Shown in pieces: positions 1 through 11,413 of a DNA stretch of 64,000 nt. Numbering within the stretch: position 1 is the first letter of the stretch; every line of letters starts with the position of its first letter. Below the pieces are notes generated by a model that worked only from the letters and a program-made list of their open reading frames with translations, had not been told where the DNA came from and made no database searches. Origin of the DNA: Austropuccinia psidii (taxonomy: Eukaryota; Basidiomycota; Pucciniomycetes; Pucciniales; Sphaerophragmiaceae); assembly GCA_023105745.1 (NCBI GenBank), contig JALGQZ010000001.1, positions 41,812,082 through 41,876,081 of the forward strand, read 5' to 3'. Both the position numbers and the translations under genes were made by a program.

Positions 1-1328
1 AACATTCACCTCCAGCAAGACAGACCAGATCTCAGGCCAGAACTCAAGCTGTTCTGACTCCAACTCCAAGGGCTCCTCTTGACGGTACCCCAGCAGTTTC
101 TCAACTGAGGGCTAGATTGGACAGAGGACCCATTATGGAAGGAGCAGCACCATCCAGGAAGGAAGGAAGAGGGCCAAGAAGGTCAATGTCTTTATCAGGA
201 GTGGTTGGCGGATTCCCAGGTTTTTCAAGAACCAGTCCCAAGGTTCAAGGTGAAGATGGTGAAGAGGAGGAGGAGAATTCTGTGGAAGAGGAAGGGCCTA
301 ATGGCACTGAGGCTGCTCCTGCTCCTGTGGGAGCATCTGAGGGCACCAGAGGACCAACTCTAGCCCAGTCTGATCAGCCTGCCTCTCATCAGTCTGAACC
401 GTCTTTATTGGCCATTATGCAACAAATGACTCAGATTATGGCCAATCTGCAAGCAGCTTCTTCTTCTGAATCATCAAGACCACCAGCCTTCAAGACTCCC
501 TCTATGAAGGCTCCAGAATGCTTTGATGGGACTCAGCCCTTCAAAGTCAGAAGCTTTATTCAGTCTTGCCAACTCATCTTTCATAATGACCCGGCAAACT
601 TCTCTCAAGACAGAAAGAAGGTTCTTTATGCCACTTCATTCTTAGTTGGCAGGGCTGCAAAATGGATTGAGCCTTATCTTTCCAATCTCAATAATCAAGA
701 CTCAAATTATCTCCTCAATTCCTGGCCATTATTCGAATCCCAATTGTTCACTTTATTTGGAGACCCAAATGAAGTAAGAAAAGCAGAAGCTGAATTGGAT
801 GGCCTTAGGATGAAAGAAGGTGGGCATGTTGCTTTGTATATTGCCGATTTCAGGAGTTTGGTTTCAAGAATTGGGGATTGGGGTGAAAGGGCTCTTATTC
901 ATCATTTCAGGAAGGGTTTGGCCTCCAGGATTCTGGATCAATTGGCCTCCCATCCTTCAAACATTGATTCTCTTCAAGACTTAATGGACGTCAGCCTGGA
1001 ACTTGATACCAGGTACCATGAGAGGCAGAAGGAAAAGAATCATCATCAAGAGAAGAAGCCTGAAGCCTCAAAGTCTCACTCTTCTCATCATCAAGTTTCT
1101 TCAAGTTCAAGACCAAAGAAGAAATTTCATTCTCAAAAGCGGGACAAGCCCCATTCTTCATTGTTGAATAAGGACTTCAAGTTGAAAGGTTCTGAAAAGG
1201 AAAGAAGAATCAAGGAGGGGTTGTGTACCTATTGTGGTGGGAAGCATAGTCTTGAGTCCTGTGTCAAAAGGCCTCAAAACAAGCTTACCCAACTGTCAGG
1301 CAGCTTTCCCAGCCAGGGAAAAGCCTGA
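1..1328 (+). CDS. gag: A1 Gag (5'-truncated by window edge)
   Basis: This is the structural Gag protein of a chromovirus, which would form the cytoplasmic particle that packages the RNA. The frame is open from base 1. Its true start lies about ten bases outside, judged from A2, where ATG precedes the same sequence. Order: a basic and proline-rich N-terminus, an acidic run of Glu/Asp, a Gln/Ser-rich linker, the capsid domain (starting near [12 protein letters not shown]), a Lys/Ser/His-rich stretch, and one zinc knuckle of form C-x2-C-x3-H-x4-C ([13 protein letters not shown]). The frame ends at TGA 1326-1328, directly behind a slippery heptamer that leads into pol. No internal stop is present. 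Confidence 0.93.
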   Translation, partial: HSPPARQTRSQARTQAVLTPTPRAPLDGTPAVSQLRARLDRGPIMEGAAPSRKEGRGPRRSMSLSGVVGGFPGFSRTSPKVQGEDGEEEEENSVEEEGPNGTEAAPAPVGASEGTRGPTLAQSDQPASHQSEPSLLAIMQQMTQIMANLQAASSSESSRPPAFKTPSMKAPECFDGTQPFKVRSFIQSCQLIFHNDPANFSQDRKKVLYATSFLVGRAAKWIEPYLSNLNNQDSNYLLNSWPLFESQLFTLFGDPNEVRKAEAELDGLRMKEGGHVALYIADFRSLVSRIGDWGERALIHHFRKGLASRILDQLASHPSNIDSLQDLMDVSLELDTRYHERQKEKNHHQEKKPEASKSHSSHHQVSSSSRPKKKFHSQKRDKPHSSLLNKDFKLKGSEKERRIKEGLCTYCGGKHSLESCVKRPQNKLTQLSGSFPSQGKA

Positions 1329-1360
1329 GTGAAGACCATGTTGTGTTCAATGGTCTTCAC
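1316..1360 (+). promoter_or_regulatory. A1 gag-pol -1 frameshift signal
   Basis: GGGAAAA at 1316-1322 is read in the gag frame as G GGA AAA, the X XXY YYZ form of a -1 slippery site. Six bases (gcctga, including the gag stop) separate it from a perfect 11-bp stem (1329-1339 pairing with 1350-1360) with a 10-base loop. Slipping back one base joins gag to the open pol frame. The same arrangement occurs in A2, D and F. Confidence 0.85.
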
Positions 1361-4300
1361 AGTTTCCCTTCCAGAGCACAATTGTGCATTCTGAATACTG
1401 GTGTCAAGAATTCTCTTAAATTTTTTGTTTTCTCTTCTCTTTCTGATGTTTTTTACAGTATTCTCATTGATTCTGGTGCTACACACTCATTCATTGCAAA
1501 GCAGTTTGTTCACAAGTACTCATTGACTACGTCAGAACTTCCAGAGAAGATTCCTCTTATCATTTTGGACTCCTCTGAGTCCCCTTCCTTATTTGTGACT
1601 CACCATACTAAATATATGGTTGAGCTCCCTTCCTTCCCAAGCTTTGAATGGGATTTTTTAGTCATTGATACTCCCAAGGGAGAAGACCTCATATTGGGCT
1701 TTGACTTTCTCAATCATTTTAATCCTTCTATTGATTGGAGGCAAGGGCTGATCACCTTTAATACTGATCAAAAGGACTATTCTGATCCTTCCAATTCCTT
1801 CCGTAATGACTCTTCCTCTGCCAAATCATGTGCAGCTCTGGTTGGTGATTCTAGAACACCATCAGTTCCATCTTCTGTCCATATTCCTTCCCTTAATTCC
1901 CATCTGTCATAACCATCATCTGGAGATGAAGTCTTCAAAGAGATTCAAGATGTTGGGGAAGATAATTCTGTATCTTCACTTCATCTCTTCTTTGGGAATA
2001 TGGAACTTCCTCCTTCATCTTATCATGACTCCCTGGAGGAGTTGTGGGATGAAGAGGAAGAGCCAGAAGAAGTAGAAACCGTGATGAAGGTTGTTTCCTC
2101 TGTTTATCACCAATACTTGGATGTATTCTCCAAGGTGAAAGCAGAGAAACTTCCTCCTCACCGTGCCTGTGATCATCATATCGAACTGGAGGGGTCTCTA
2201 CCTCCAGTTGGGGTGATCTACTCTTTATCCAAACAAGAGTCAGATACACTCAGGGCCTACATTTCAGAGAATGTAGAGAAAGGTTTCATCCGGCCAAGCT
2301 CCTCCTCAACAGGAGCACCTGTCCTCTTTGTTAAAAAGAAAGATGGTGGCCTCCGTTTGTGTGTTGATTACTGCAAACTCAATGCTGTCACTAGGAAGAA
2401 CAAATATCCTGTTCCTCCTATGAACCAGCTTCTTAATGTCTTTAATGGTTCTTCTATCTTCTCCAAGATTGATTTGCGTGGTGCATATAACCTGCTCAGA
2501 ATCAAGGAGGGTGATGAACATTTGACATGCTTCAGAACTAAATATGGCAGTTTTGAGTACTTGGTTATGCCATTTGGGCTCACCAATGCTCCTGCCTCTT
2601 TTCAGAATCTTGTCAATGATATATTCCAAGATCTTCTTGATGTTTTTGTTGTGGTTTATTTGGATGACATTATGGTCTTTTCCAAATCTGAGGAAGAACA
2701 TGTCACCCATGTGTCCACTGTTCTTTCCAGACTCAGAGCCAATAACCTTTTCGCCAAGGCTTCTAAATGCCTTTTTCATGTCTCTAGTGTAGAATACCTT
2801 GGTTATGTTGTTTCTTCTGAAGGCCTCAAGATGGACCAAGCAAAAGTCCAGCAGATCCTTAATTGGCCTCCTCCAAGAAACCTCAAGGCTCTTCAATCCT
2901 TCCTTGGCTTTGCCAACTTCTACCGCCGTTTCATCAAGAATTATTCAAAGAAAATCAGTTCACTCACCAGTTTCCTCAAGAAAGATTCCTGTTTCCCCCT
3001 CAATGAGGAAGCTCTTAGCCAGTTTCATCAACTCAAAGAGGCCTTCACTACCGCTCCAATCCTTTCCCACTTCAATCCTTCTCTACCGACCATTGTAGAG
3101 ACCGATGCATCCGATTATGCTTTGGGTGCTGTACTGAGTCAGGTCTCCGACTCAGGAAAACATCCCATTGCCTTTGACAGCCGCAAGCTTATTCCAGCAG
3201 AGCTCAACTATGAAATTCATGACAAGGAACTCCTTGGTATAGTCTGGGCTCTCAAGCGCTGGAGGGCTTTTCTTCTTTCTCTGTCCTCTCCTTTTGAAGT
3301 TCTCACCGATCATTCGTCTCTTCAGTACTTTATGTCATCAAAGATCCTTACTCGCCGTCAAGCCCGTTGGGCTGAATTCTTATCTGAATTTCATTTTTCA
3401 ATCACTTACCGCCCTGGCCGCCTAGCAACTCTTCCAGATGCCTTATCACGTCGGGACGACGTCTATCCGGAGAGGGGGGAGGATTTCATCAGCAACAATC
3501 CAATGAACTTTCAACAACTCATTAAGCAAGATGAAGTTCAACCCTCAAAGTTTTTTGCAGTCAAGGTGGATTCTTTTTCAAATTTGATTGATTCAATTCA
3601 GAAGAAATTATGGCAAGACCCTCAGTACAGAAGTATCCTTCAAGATTTGGGTAAAGGTAAATCTGTCCAAGATTATTCTCTTGATTCCTCCTCCCAACTT
3701 CTTCTCTTCAAAGATCGGGTGGTAGTCCCAAATGACTCCACAATTCAACTCAGCATTCTTCAAAAGCGTCATGACTCTCCTCTAGCTGGACACCCTGGCC
3801 AAGAGAAGACTCTCAAACTTGTCAAGCGGGATTTCCACTGGTCCGGCATGACCCAATTCATTAAGGATTATGTATCATCCTGCCAACAGTGTTCAAGAAA
3901 CAAGAATATCCACCATAAGAAGTTTGGACTCCTCAAACCTCTTCCAATTCCAAATGGTCCTTGGATTTGTCTCTCAATGGATTTCATCACTCAACTGCCC
4001 CTGTCCAATTCTTTTGACTCAATTCTTGTCATAGTGGACAGATTCTCAAAAATGGCGGTTTTTATTCCAACAATGTCTTCAATAACTTCTTTGGATTTGG
4101 CCCATTTATTCATCAAGAATATCTTCTCAAAGCATGGCCTTCCATCAAGCATTGTCAGTGATAGAGGTTCACTCTTTGTTTCTTCCTTCTGGACCAATCT
4201 TTGTCAGCAGCTCAAGATTTCAAGAGACTTGTCAACTGCTTATCACCCAGAAACTGATGGACAGACAGAGAGGGTAAATCAGATACTAGAACAGTATCTT

Positions 4301-5044
4301 CGGATGTATGTCAGTTATCATCAAGATGATTGGAACACCTGGCTCCCTCTGGCTGAATTTGCCTACAATAATTCTGATCACTCTTCAACCAAGCAATCAC
4401 CGTTTTTCACCGTTTATGGAAGAGATCCACAATTTGATTCAGTTCACATCACTCAAGATACTCCTGCTGGAAAGTTATCAACAAAAATCCAATCAGTACA
4501 GCAAGATGTCAAGAGAGAACTTGAAATCGCCATAAACCGGTTTAAGAGGTATGCAGATAAAAGTAGAGCAAGTCCACCTGTTTTCAATCCTGGTGACATG
4601 GTATGGCTTTCTTCCAAGAATATCAAATCAACTAGACCCACCAAGAAACTGTCTGAAAGATGGTTGGGTCCCTTTCCAATCCTGAAGAAAGTCAGTACTC
4701 ATGCTTACCACCTCAAGCTTCCATCTCAATGGAAATCCATCCACCCAGTCTTCCATATCTCACTCTTGGAACCAGTCAAGACATCAACGATCCCAAATCG
4801 GCATCAAGAGCCTCCTCCTCCAATCATTATTGAAGAAGAAGAGGAATGGGAAGTCTCTCAAGTACTGGATTCAAAGCTCAAGAGAAGAAAATTATGGTAT
4901 CTGGTGGAATGGAAAGGTTTCAGTCAAGATTCAGAAAGATCCACATGGGAACCAGCTGAAAACCTCAAGAATTGTCCTGAACTTGTCAAAGATTTTCATT
5001 CGTTATATCCTGACAAGCCAGGACCCAATTCTTCAATGGCTTGA
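1322..5044 (+). pseudogene. pol: A1 Pol polyprotein with one nonsense codon
   Basis: This is the Pol polyprotein: aspartic protease ([10 protein letters not shown]), reverse transcriptase (VYLDDIMVF), RNase H ([10 protein letters not shown]), integrase with an HHCC zinc finger and D, D, E residues (MDF, SDRG, TERVN), and a C-terminal chromodomain ([10 protein letters not shown]). Length equals A2 (1240 residues). One in-frame TAA at 1910-1912 replaces a Leu codon (TTA in A2) between protease and reverse transcriptase, so the full product cannot be made without readthrough. The rest is open. Arg in the VDYRKLNAV motif of reverse transcriptase is Cys here. Entry is expected by -1 frameshift, since no good ATG opens the frame. 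Confidence 0.93.
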
Positions 5045-5050
5045 ATTTTT

Positions 5051-5165
5051 ATGGTGCTTGGTGGGGAGAGGAATTACCAAAAGTAAGTCCCACTCCTGGT
5101 ATGCACCTTTAGGGGTATTCTACTCTTCTTTGTTGTAAGCATCACCTTGGCCACTCTGTGAGCAC
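5051..5165 (+). repeat. A1 3'-UTR module, copy a
   Basis: This is the first of two diverged direct copies of a module of about 110 nt that follows pol in A1, A2, D and F. It begins ATGGTGCTTGG, carries AAAAGTAAGT, then CTCCTGGTATGCACC, and ends CCTTGGCCACTCTGTGAGCAC. The outer GGTGC and GCACC can pair. Function is unknown. Confidence 0.8.
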
Positions 5166-5322
5166 TTTTCAATTTGGACACAGACGTTTTGGCCCGGCTT
5201 TCAACATCCGAATTCCAAATTTATGGCCATTTACACTTGGGCAAATGGACCATTCCTTTTTCATTCTCCTTCCCAAGACTTTATTCTTTCAACACATTCA
5301 TTTATCAAGAGCTTCCTTATTT

Positions 5323-5432
5323 ATGGCACTGGCGGGAGTGGCAACTACTAAAAGTAAGTTCCTCTCCTGGTGTGCACTTCCCTGAGGGGTCTACAATCTG
5401 TCAAAACATCACCTTGGCCACTCTGTGAGCAC
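5323..5432 (+). repeat. A1 3'-UTR module, copy b
   Basis: This is the second copy of the module, clearly related to copy a: GTAAGT followed by CTCCTGGTGTGCAC and ending GGCCACTCTGTGAGCAC. It is conserved in position in A2 and F, and in diverged form in D. Confidence 0.8.
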
Positions 5433-5830
5433 CTGGCATCAAATTCTTTTATCCAGGTCCTTGGCCACTTTCAAAATCAATTGTCGTAACCCGTGATGAA
5501 GATTGGATTCCTCCTCAAATTTCATTTTCTTTATTTTTTCTGTTTCTCTCTTTATATCTGTTTCCTTTTCTCTTTTACTCTTTATATTCTTTTAAAATTT
5601 CTTTTCTTATAACTCTTTAACGCCAAAATCTTTACGTCAAATCATGTCTTCAACTTTGTCAAAGCCAAATGTCAAGAGAAGACCAAGTCAACCTCAATTC
5701 ATATGCCAACAAGCTTATCAGTTCAATTCTTCTTTTCAAGATTCAATGCCTCTGGAATCCTTACGTCAAATCCGTCTCATTAGCCTCAACAGGCCTCTAC
5801 CTTATCTTGGTGCTCAGGAGCTCACCATTC

Positions 5831-5845
5831 AAGGTAGGGGGGTAC
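5831..5845 (+). promoter_or_regulatory. A1 polypurine tract
   Basis: AAGGTAGGGGGGTAC lies immediately before the 3' LTR, where the plus-strand primer of LTR retroelements is expected. A2 has the same sequence, and D and F have close variants. Confidence 0.8.
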
Positions 5846-7607
5846 TGTCACAACCACGTATTTTGACCCTCCTCCTTGATGGCGGCGGCAATCCAACCTG
5901 GAGCCAAGTTGGGGCCAATTGGCCATGTCATATCATTTATGGCCAATTGACCCCTTTTGGGTGTTCCATGGCTCTTATGCCATAACCCACTCCATTGGCC
6001 ACTTATGGCCTCAGGCCATATCCTGCGTCATTGGCCTTCTTGGCCAATTTCCACCTCACCAACCCCCAGGCCTCCATCACTGTTTTTGGGCCTGGGGGGT
6101 CCCTTTGTCTTCCAGGGGCTTCCAGGCCCCATGGCCACCTTCCTTGGTTTCCTGGCCACCCCTTTCATTATGGGGGTTTTGGCCTAAATGGCCTTTTTGG
6201 GCCATTTAGGCCCCCCACGGCTTCTACGGCCCGCGGGCCGTAATACGCGGTCCGCGGTCCATAAGCCACGGTCCGCGGTCCGCGGTCCGTAGGCCACGTA
6301 CCGCGGTCCGTAGGCGGGTTAGGCCCCTTTTGGCCTAATCCAATTAGGCCAAAAGGGGCCAAAGGGGGCAGCCACCTAGCCCCCAAGGCCAGGTGGGTCC
6401 CAAACCACAATTGGGCCCACCTGAGCCATTTTTGGCCACCAATCCCTTGGACCCAAATTGGACCAAAAACCACCTTGGATCCATTTTTGGCCATAAATCC
6501 CGTAGGACCCATTTTTGGCCCTGGACCACCATGGACCAACTTCACCGTCATGGCCTCTGGCAACCACCAGAGGCCACCAAATCATCTCAACAAGCATTTC
6601 CCTCAACTTAAGGGGAATTCTTCCCTTTCCTTCATGTACTCCGTACTCAAGATTGCAGGTGTGGTGCATATATGGTATTATATACCATTATGCACCATTT
6701 TTACTCAGCAATCCAATGGTGACGTTTTCAGGACCCAATTCCACCTTTCTATTTCAAGGTCCATAATTCCAACGCCCATTTCGAAGGAGGACTTTTCAGC
6801 TTATCAGTCTGGCAATCCATGGCGGTAATACAGAAGATCATTCAAGGATCCCAACCACCTGTATCTGCAGGAGTTGGGTTGGTACAATTCATTCAGGATT
6901 ATTCTAAGGTCAATTCTCAAGAGGTGTTACAAAATTCAATCAGTTGTCAAGACATCAAGTATTCAATACTCCTTGGACAACCCAATTCATCCGTACAGGC
7001 CTTATTCAATCAACCTGTATGGCCTTGGCCCAATTGGGCCACTTCTTATTCCACTGTGGGAATTCCATAACACAGTTCAAATTTCAAGATGGCCAGAACT
7101 GTATTTCCCGATTCGGACAATACAGTCATTGATCCACCTTCCAGGATCAACTTTTCAGCTTTTCACATATACTGGCCACCTCTTCAGCACCTGGGGACTT
7201 TTTCCCCAGTTAATTAATATAGTGGATTTATTTTTATCCTTATTTTCTTTTACCTTATTAAAGTTAATACTGATAATCTTAAGTCAGTCATTCAGCACCC
7301 TTTTCTTTTATTTCCTCGCCTGTCCAGTGGATATTGGTGGTCATATCCTTATACTAATTCCATTTCCTTTTCTGGCAGGTTGAAACAGTGAATTGAGGAT
7401 TCACTTGGTTGGCTTCTTGGCTTTTGGCTTCTTTATTATCCTTGGCCATTGGCTTCATCTTTTCTTATCTCATCTTTTGGCATACTTGTTATCCCCTTTA
7501 TTCTTCTTAAAGAAATTCATTCTTATTATTCTTTATCTTTGGAGCCCTCCAAGTGAGTTCTTGATTCCTGAGTGCCAGGCCCTCTTCTTCCAAGAGCCCC
7601 TGTGACA
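5846..7607 (+). repeat. A1 3' LTR (1762 bp)
   Basis: The LTR is bounded by TGTCACA and its inverse TGTGACA. It holds a GC-rich block of repeated CCGCGG palindromes (about 6221-6312), a TATA-like CATATAC at 7166-7172, a small CTGGGG/CCCCAG hairpin, and the conserved motif AGTTAATTAATATA at 7208-7221. A conserved tail near the end includes GTGAGT and a terminal hairpin. It is longer than both LTRs of A2, mostly in the GC-rich block. Confidence 0.93.
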
Positions 7608-10600
7608 TGAAGCAAGAATGCATCTGAAAGATGACATTCAAAGTGAAATCAGGCTTATTACTGAAAAAATGGATAAAATTAATGAGGCTAACTTAAATAT
7701 GCCAAAGTTATCAACACCATTTTCTCACATAAGAAGCCTTGTTACACCAAAAGAGGAATTAACAAATTCATTCATAACAGACTTTAGTCACCAAGACAAT
7801 AACCAAGTCTTAATGAAGGAAGCACCTCAATTGAAAGAATGGCCAACATTCACAGGAGAAGGTGAATATGACCAAATGTCATTTATCAAAAAAATCGAAA
7901 TGCTACAAGAAGATTATGCCATACCAGATGAATTAATCACTGCAAGATTACATTCATTGTTTAAAAAATCTGCAAAAAGATGGTATTATGGCATAAGGCA
8001 AACAAATGGCAAAAATACCTGGTCTTGGTGGAAACAACAAATAATCACTAAGTGGGCTAATGATGCCTGGAGGTACAAAATAGAAAATGAATTTAAAAAT
8101 TCTTTCTTTGACCCAGACAAAGAAAAACCTTTAACTTGGTTCTTAAAACAAGTTGAAAGACTTAATGCATTGTACCCAGAAATGTCACAAAAAATGGTGC
8201 ACATGAAAATACTCAAGAAATTTGGAGGAGATCTAGAACATGACCTAAGAAGCAGGTGTATAGAACCATGCTCCACAGAAGAGTATATTAATGCACTAGA
8301 AGACATAGTGACAAGAGCAAAAATTGGCAGGACTTGGAAGAAATTGGACATTGAAAGCCCAAATAAACCATTTATCAAAAAAGATAAATCAAAAGAATCC
8401 TTCAAGCCCAATACATCCAAAAATAATGAGCAAAGAAAATTCCATAAATGTGGAGGTATTGGACACTTAGCCAATAATTGCCTTAAAAAGGCAAAGATTA
8501 ATGAAATTGTGGAAACAGAAATCCACAATGACAAAGAAGAAGAATCTGACTCTGAAAAAGAGACAGAAGAATCAGAAAGTTCTGAAAATGATGAAATCAA
8601 TATAATTGATGCACAAATTAATAATATTGATATAATTTATGAAGTACTAGATGTTAACTCAAACTTACCACAAGTTGGGACATCTGACACAAACCTGACA
8701 AACATACAAGATGCCAAAATGTATAGGACCAAACCTGCAAGAGGAATGGGATATACAGCTGGAAAATCAAGTATAAGCATTGTAATGGTTGATAACCAAG
8801 AAGTAAAAGTTAACTTGGATATAGGAGCATATTGCACCTGTGTTGGTAAAAGTTATTTACAAGCCATTGTCCCAGACTGGCAAGAAAAACTTATGCCAAT
8901 ACAAGGTGTCAAATTTAGTAGTGCAAGTGAGAGCATGAAGCCCCTTGGAATAATTGATTTAACACTAATTTTTCCTCACCCCTCACAATGTGTCAGAATT
9001 AAAGTAGAGTTTGTAGTAATGGACAACTGTACTAGTAATCACTTCATACTTGGAAATAACTACTTATCAATTTATGGTATAGATATCTCTAACAAAAAGG
9101 ATAGATATTTTACCATAGGAGACAACAAAAGACAAATGTTTGGCTTCTTAAATAACAAAAAACAAATCACAGTTATTAAGAATGAAGAAAAAATTCCAGA
9201 AAAAGAAACTTTTTATATCTGAACAACGCAAAGAGGCAGAATTCAATCAAGAATTAACAGAAAAAATGAAAGAAAAATTGATTGACCTCTCATTTAAGTA
9301 CAAAAATGCCTTTGCAACTGACAAAGAGCCACTAGGTGCCATAATTGGGCATGAAGTGTATATCATTCTTAATGTGGAAAAACCTTACCCACCTTTACTA
9401 AGGAGAACTGCTTACCCAGCTAGTCCAAGGGCTAGAGAAGCCTTGGAGGTACACATTAAAGAATTAATGGACCTTGGAGTATTAAGACAGGTAGGACATA
9501 ATTAGCAAGTAGAGGCCACTACACCTGTCATTATAACTTGGCATAATGGAAAATCAAGGATGGTAGAAGATTTCATATCCCTGAACACCTATACCATTCC
9601 AGACAGATATCCAATACCCAGAATCCATGAGACATTGACACAATTGTCACAAGCTAAGTTCATTACAGCCATGGATGCCTTAAAGGGTTTTCATCAGAAT
9701 GTCTTAACAGACAATTCCAAGAAACTACTAAGGATAATAGTCCACTGTGGAATTTTTGAATACTTAAGAATGCCATTTGGCATAAGAAATGCACCTTCCC
9801 ATTATTAAAAAATGATGAATACCATATTTCCTGAAGAATTATGAGAAGGATGGTTTATTATCTATATTGATGATATCATAGTTTGCTCAGAAACTTGGGA
9901 AAATCACCTTACAAGACTAGAAAGGGTACTACAAAAAATAGTGCAAGTGAATATGAAAATTTCCTTGCAAAAGTGTCATTTTGCATACAGTGAACTAAAG
10001 CCACTAGGACATGTTGTATCTGGACTTAGTCTAGGCATAGACAAGAATAAAGTAGCAGAAGTACTACTTAAGCCAATGCCTCAAACCAAAAAAGAAATGC
10101 AATCATTTCTAGGATTTACTGGTTACTATAGACAGCATATAAAGGACTTTGCAAAAATTGCTAAATCCTTGTATAAGCTATGTGACCAACAAACAGTCTA
10201 TGAAATGACAGAAGAAAGAGTCAAGGCATATGAAGAATTGAAAAATTCCTTAAACAAATGTCCCATTTCTTCTAATGCCAGATTGGAAACTACCCTTCAA
10301 ACTTTACATTGATGCTTGTGGAGAAGGACTAGGTGCTGCACTACACCGGACACAAATTATCAATGATAAACCATTGGAAGGACCAATTTGCTTTATTTCA
10401 AGACAGATAAAGCCAACAGAAGCAAGATATGGAGCAAGCCAAATGGAATGCCTCTGCTTAGTGTGGGCTTTAGAAAAATTACATTATCACTTGGATGGAA
10501 CAGTATTTGATGTGATTACAGACTGTAATGCCATAAAATCTCTATTAAATATGAAAACTCCAAATAGACATATTCTGAGATGGCAAATTGCTATCCAAGA

Positions 10601-11413
10601 ATATAGAAGAAGTATGACTATTGTTCATAAATCTGGTAATATTCATAAAAATGCAGATGGTCTTAGCAGATGGGCTCTAGCAAATACCCCTGACAATCCA
10701 GCATGGGTACCAGAGGAAGAGCACCATATAGAAGGAATATGTGTTACAGAAATTGGCACAGAATTCTTTAACCAAGTTAAAGACAGCTATAAGATAAACA
10801 AAAATTGCCATATCTTAAGCCACTTCCAATGAAAGACTGCAAAGACCCATCACTTTCATCCAAACTAGATGAAACATAGAAAAAGGCATATGATGAAGGA
10901 AGATTCCACCTCCTTGATGGAATCCTTTACCATAGAACAAAACACACATGTGTTTTGGCCTTAACAGATAGAACCCTCATAAACACTATTTTACATGAGT
11001 GTCACGATAGTGTTGCAGCTGGACACCTTTCAGAAGACAGAGCACTAGAGAGGGTGAAAACCTGCTCTTGGTGGCCAAATAGGAAGAAAGATGTTGGAGA
11101 ATACTGCCAAACCTGTGACAGATGTCAAAAAGCCAACAGAGCCACAGGAAAGAAATTTGGAATGATGATCCAAATCCAAGAACCAAAATCCCCTTGGGAA
11201 ATAGTTCATATGGATTGGGTAACAGCATTACCTCCAGGAGGAGACAGAAGTTATAATGCATGCCTAGTATTGGTTGACAGGTATAGCAAAACCCCCATGT
11301 TCCTACCATGTCATAAAGATGACACAGCTATGGACACAGCCATAATGATATGGAATAAAGTTATTAGCCATACAGGCTTATTCCAGAATATTATAAGTGA
11401 CAGAGACCCAAAG
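7608..11413 (+). pseudogene. gag-pol: B1 Gag-Pol, 5' segment (broken)
   Basis: This segment carries part of a Gag coiled region, the capsid (KEWPTFTGEGEYD), a zinc knuckle whose first Cys is Phe (FHKCGGIGHLANNC), an acidic linker, a protease with D-I-G in place of D-S/T-G, reverse transcriptase, RNase H, and integrase up to SDRDPK. Order and sequence follow the homologous frame of element C. It is inactivated by frameshifts near 9200, 10270 and 10820 and by in-frame stops at 9503, 9806, 9842 and about 10876. The frame is open at its left end directly from the A1 LTR, which shows that A1 landed inside coding sequence. Integrase is cut at Lys of DPKFT by insertion of C. Confidence 0.92.

Larger units (their letters stand above)
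1..7607 (+). mobile_element. A1: Ty3/Gypsy chromovirus, 5' end outside the window
   Basis: The element runs from inside gag through pol, a 3' untranslated region and a complete 3' LTR ending at 7607. It is colinear with A2 at a constant offset of 31748 up to the end of pol, and the two are nearly identical there. The 5' LTR, leader and first Gag codons lie left of the window. The base after the LTR is coding sequence of another retroelement (B1), so A1 interrupts B1. The target duplication cannot be checked because the left flank is absent; the right flank begins tgaag. Confidence 0.95.

Noticed and set aside
5846..7607. A1 LTR target duplication with B1
   Set aside because: The left flank of A1 is outside the window, so no duplication can be shown.
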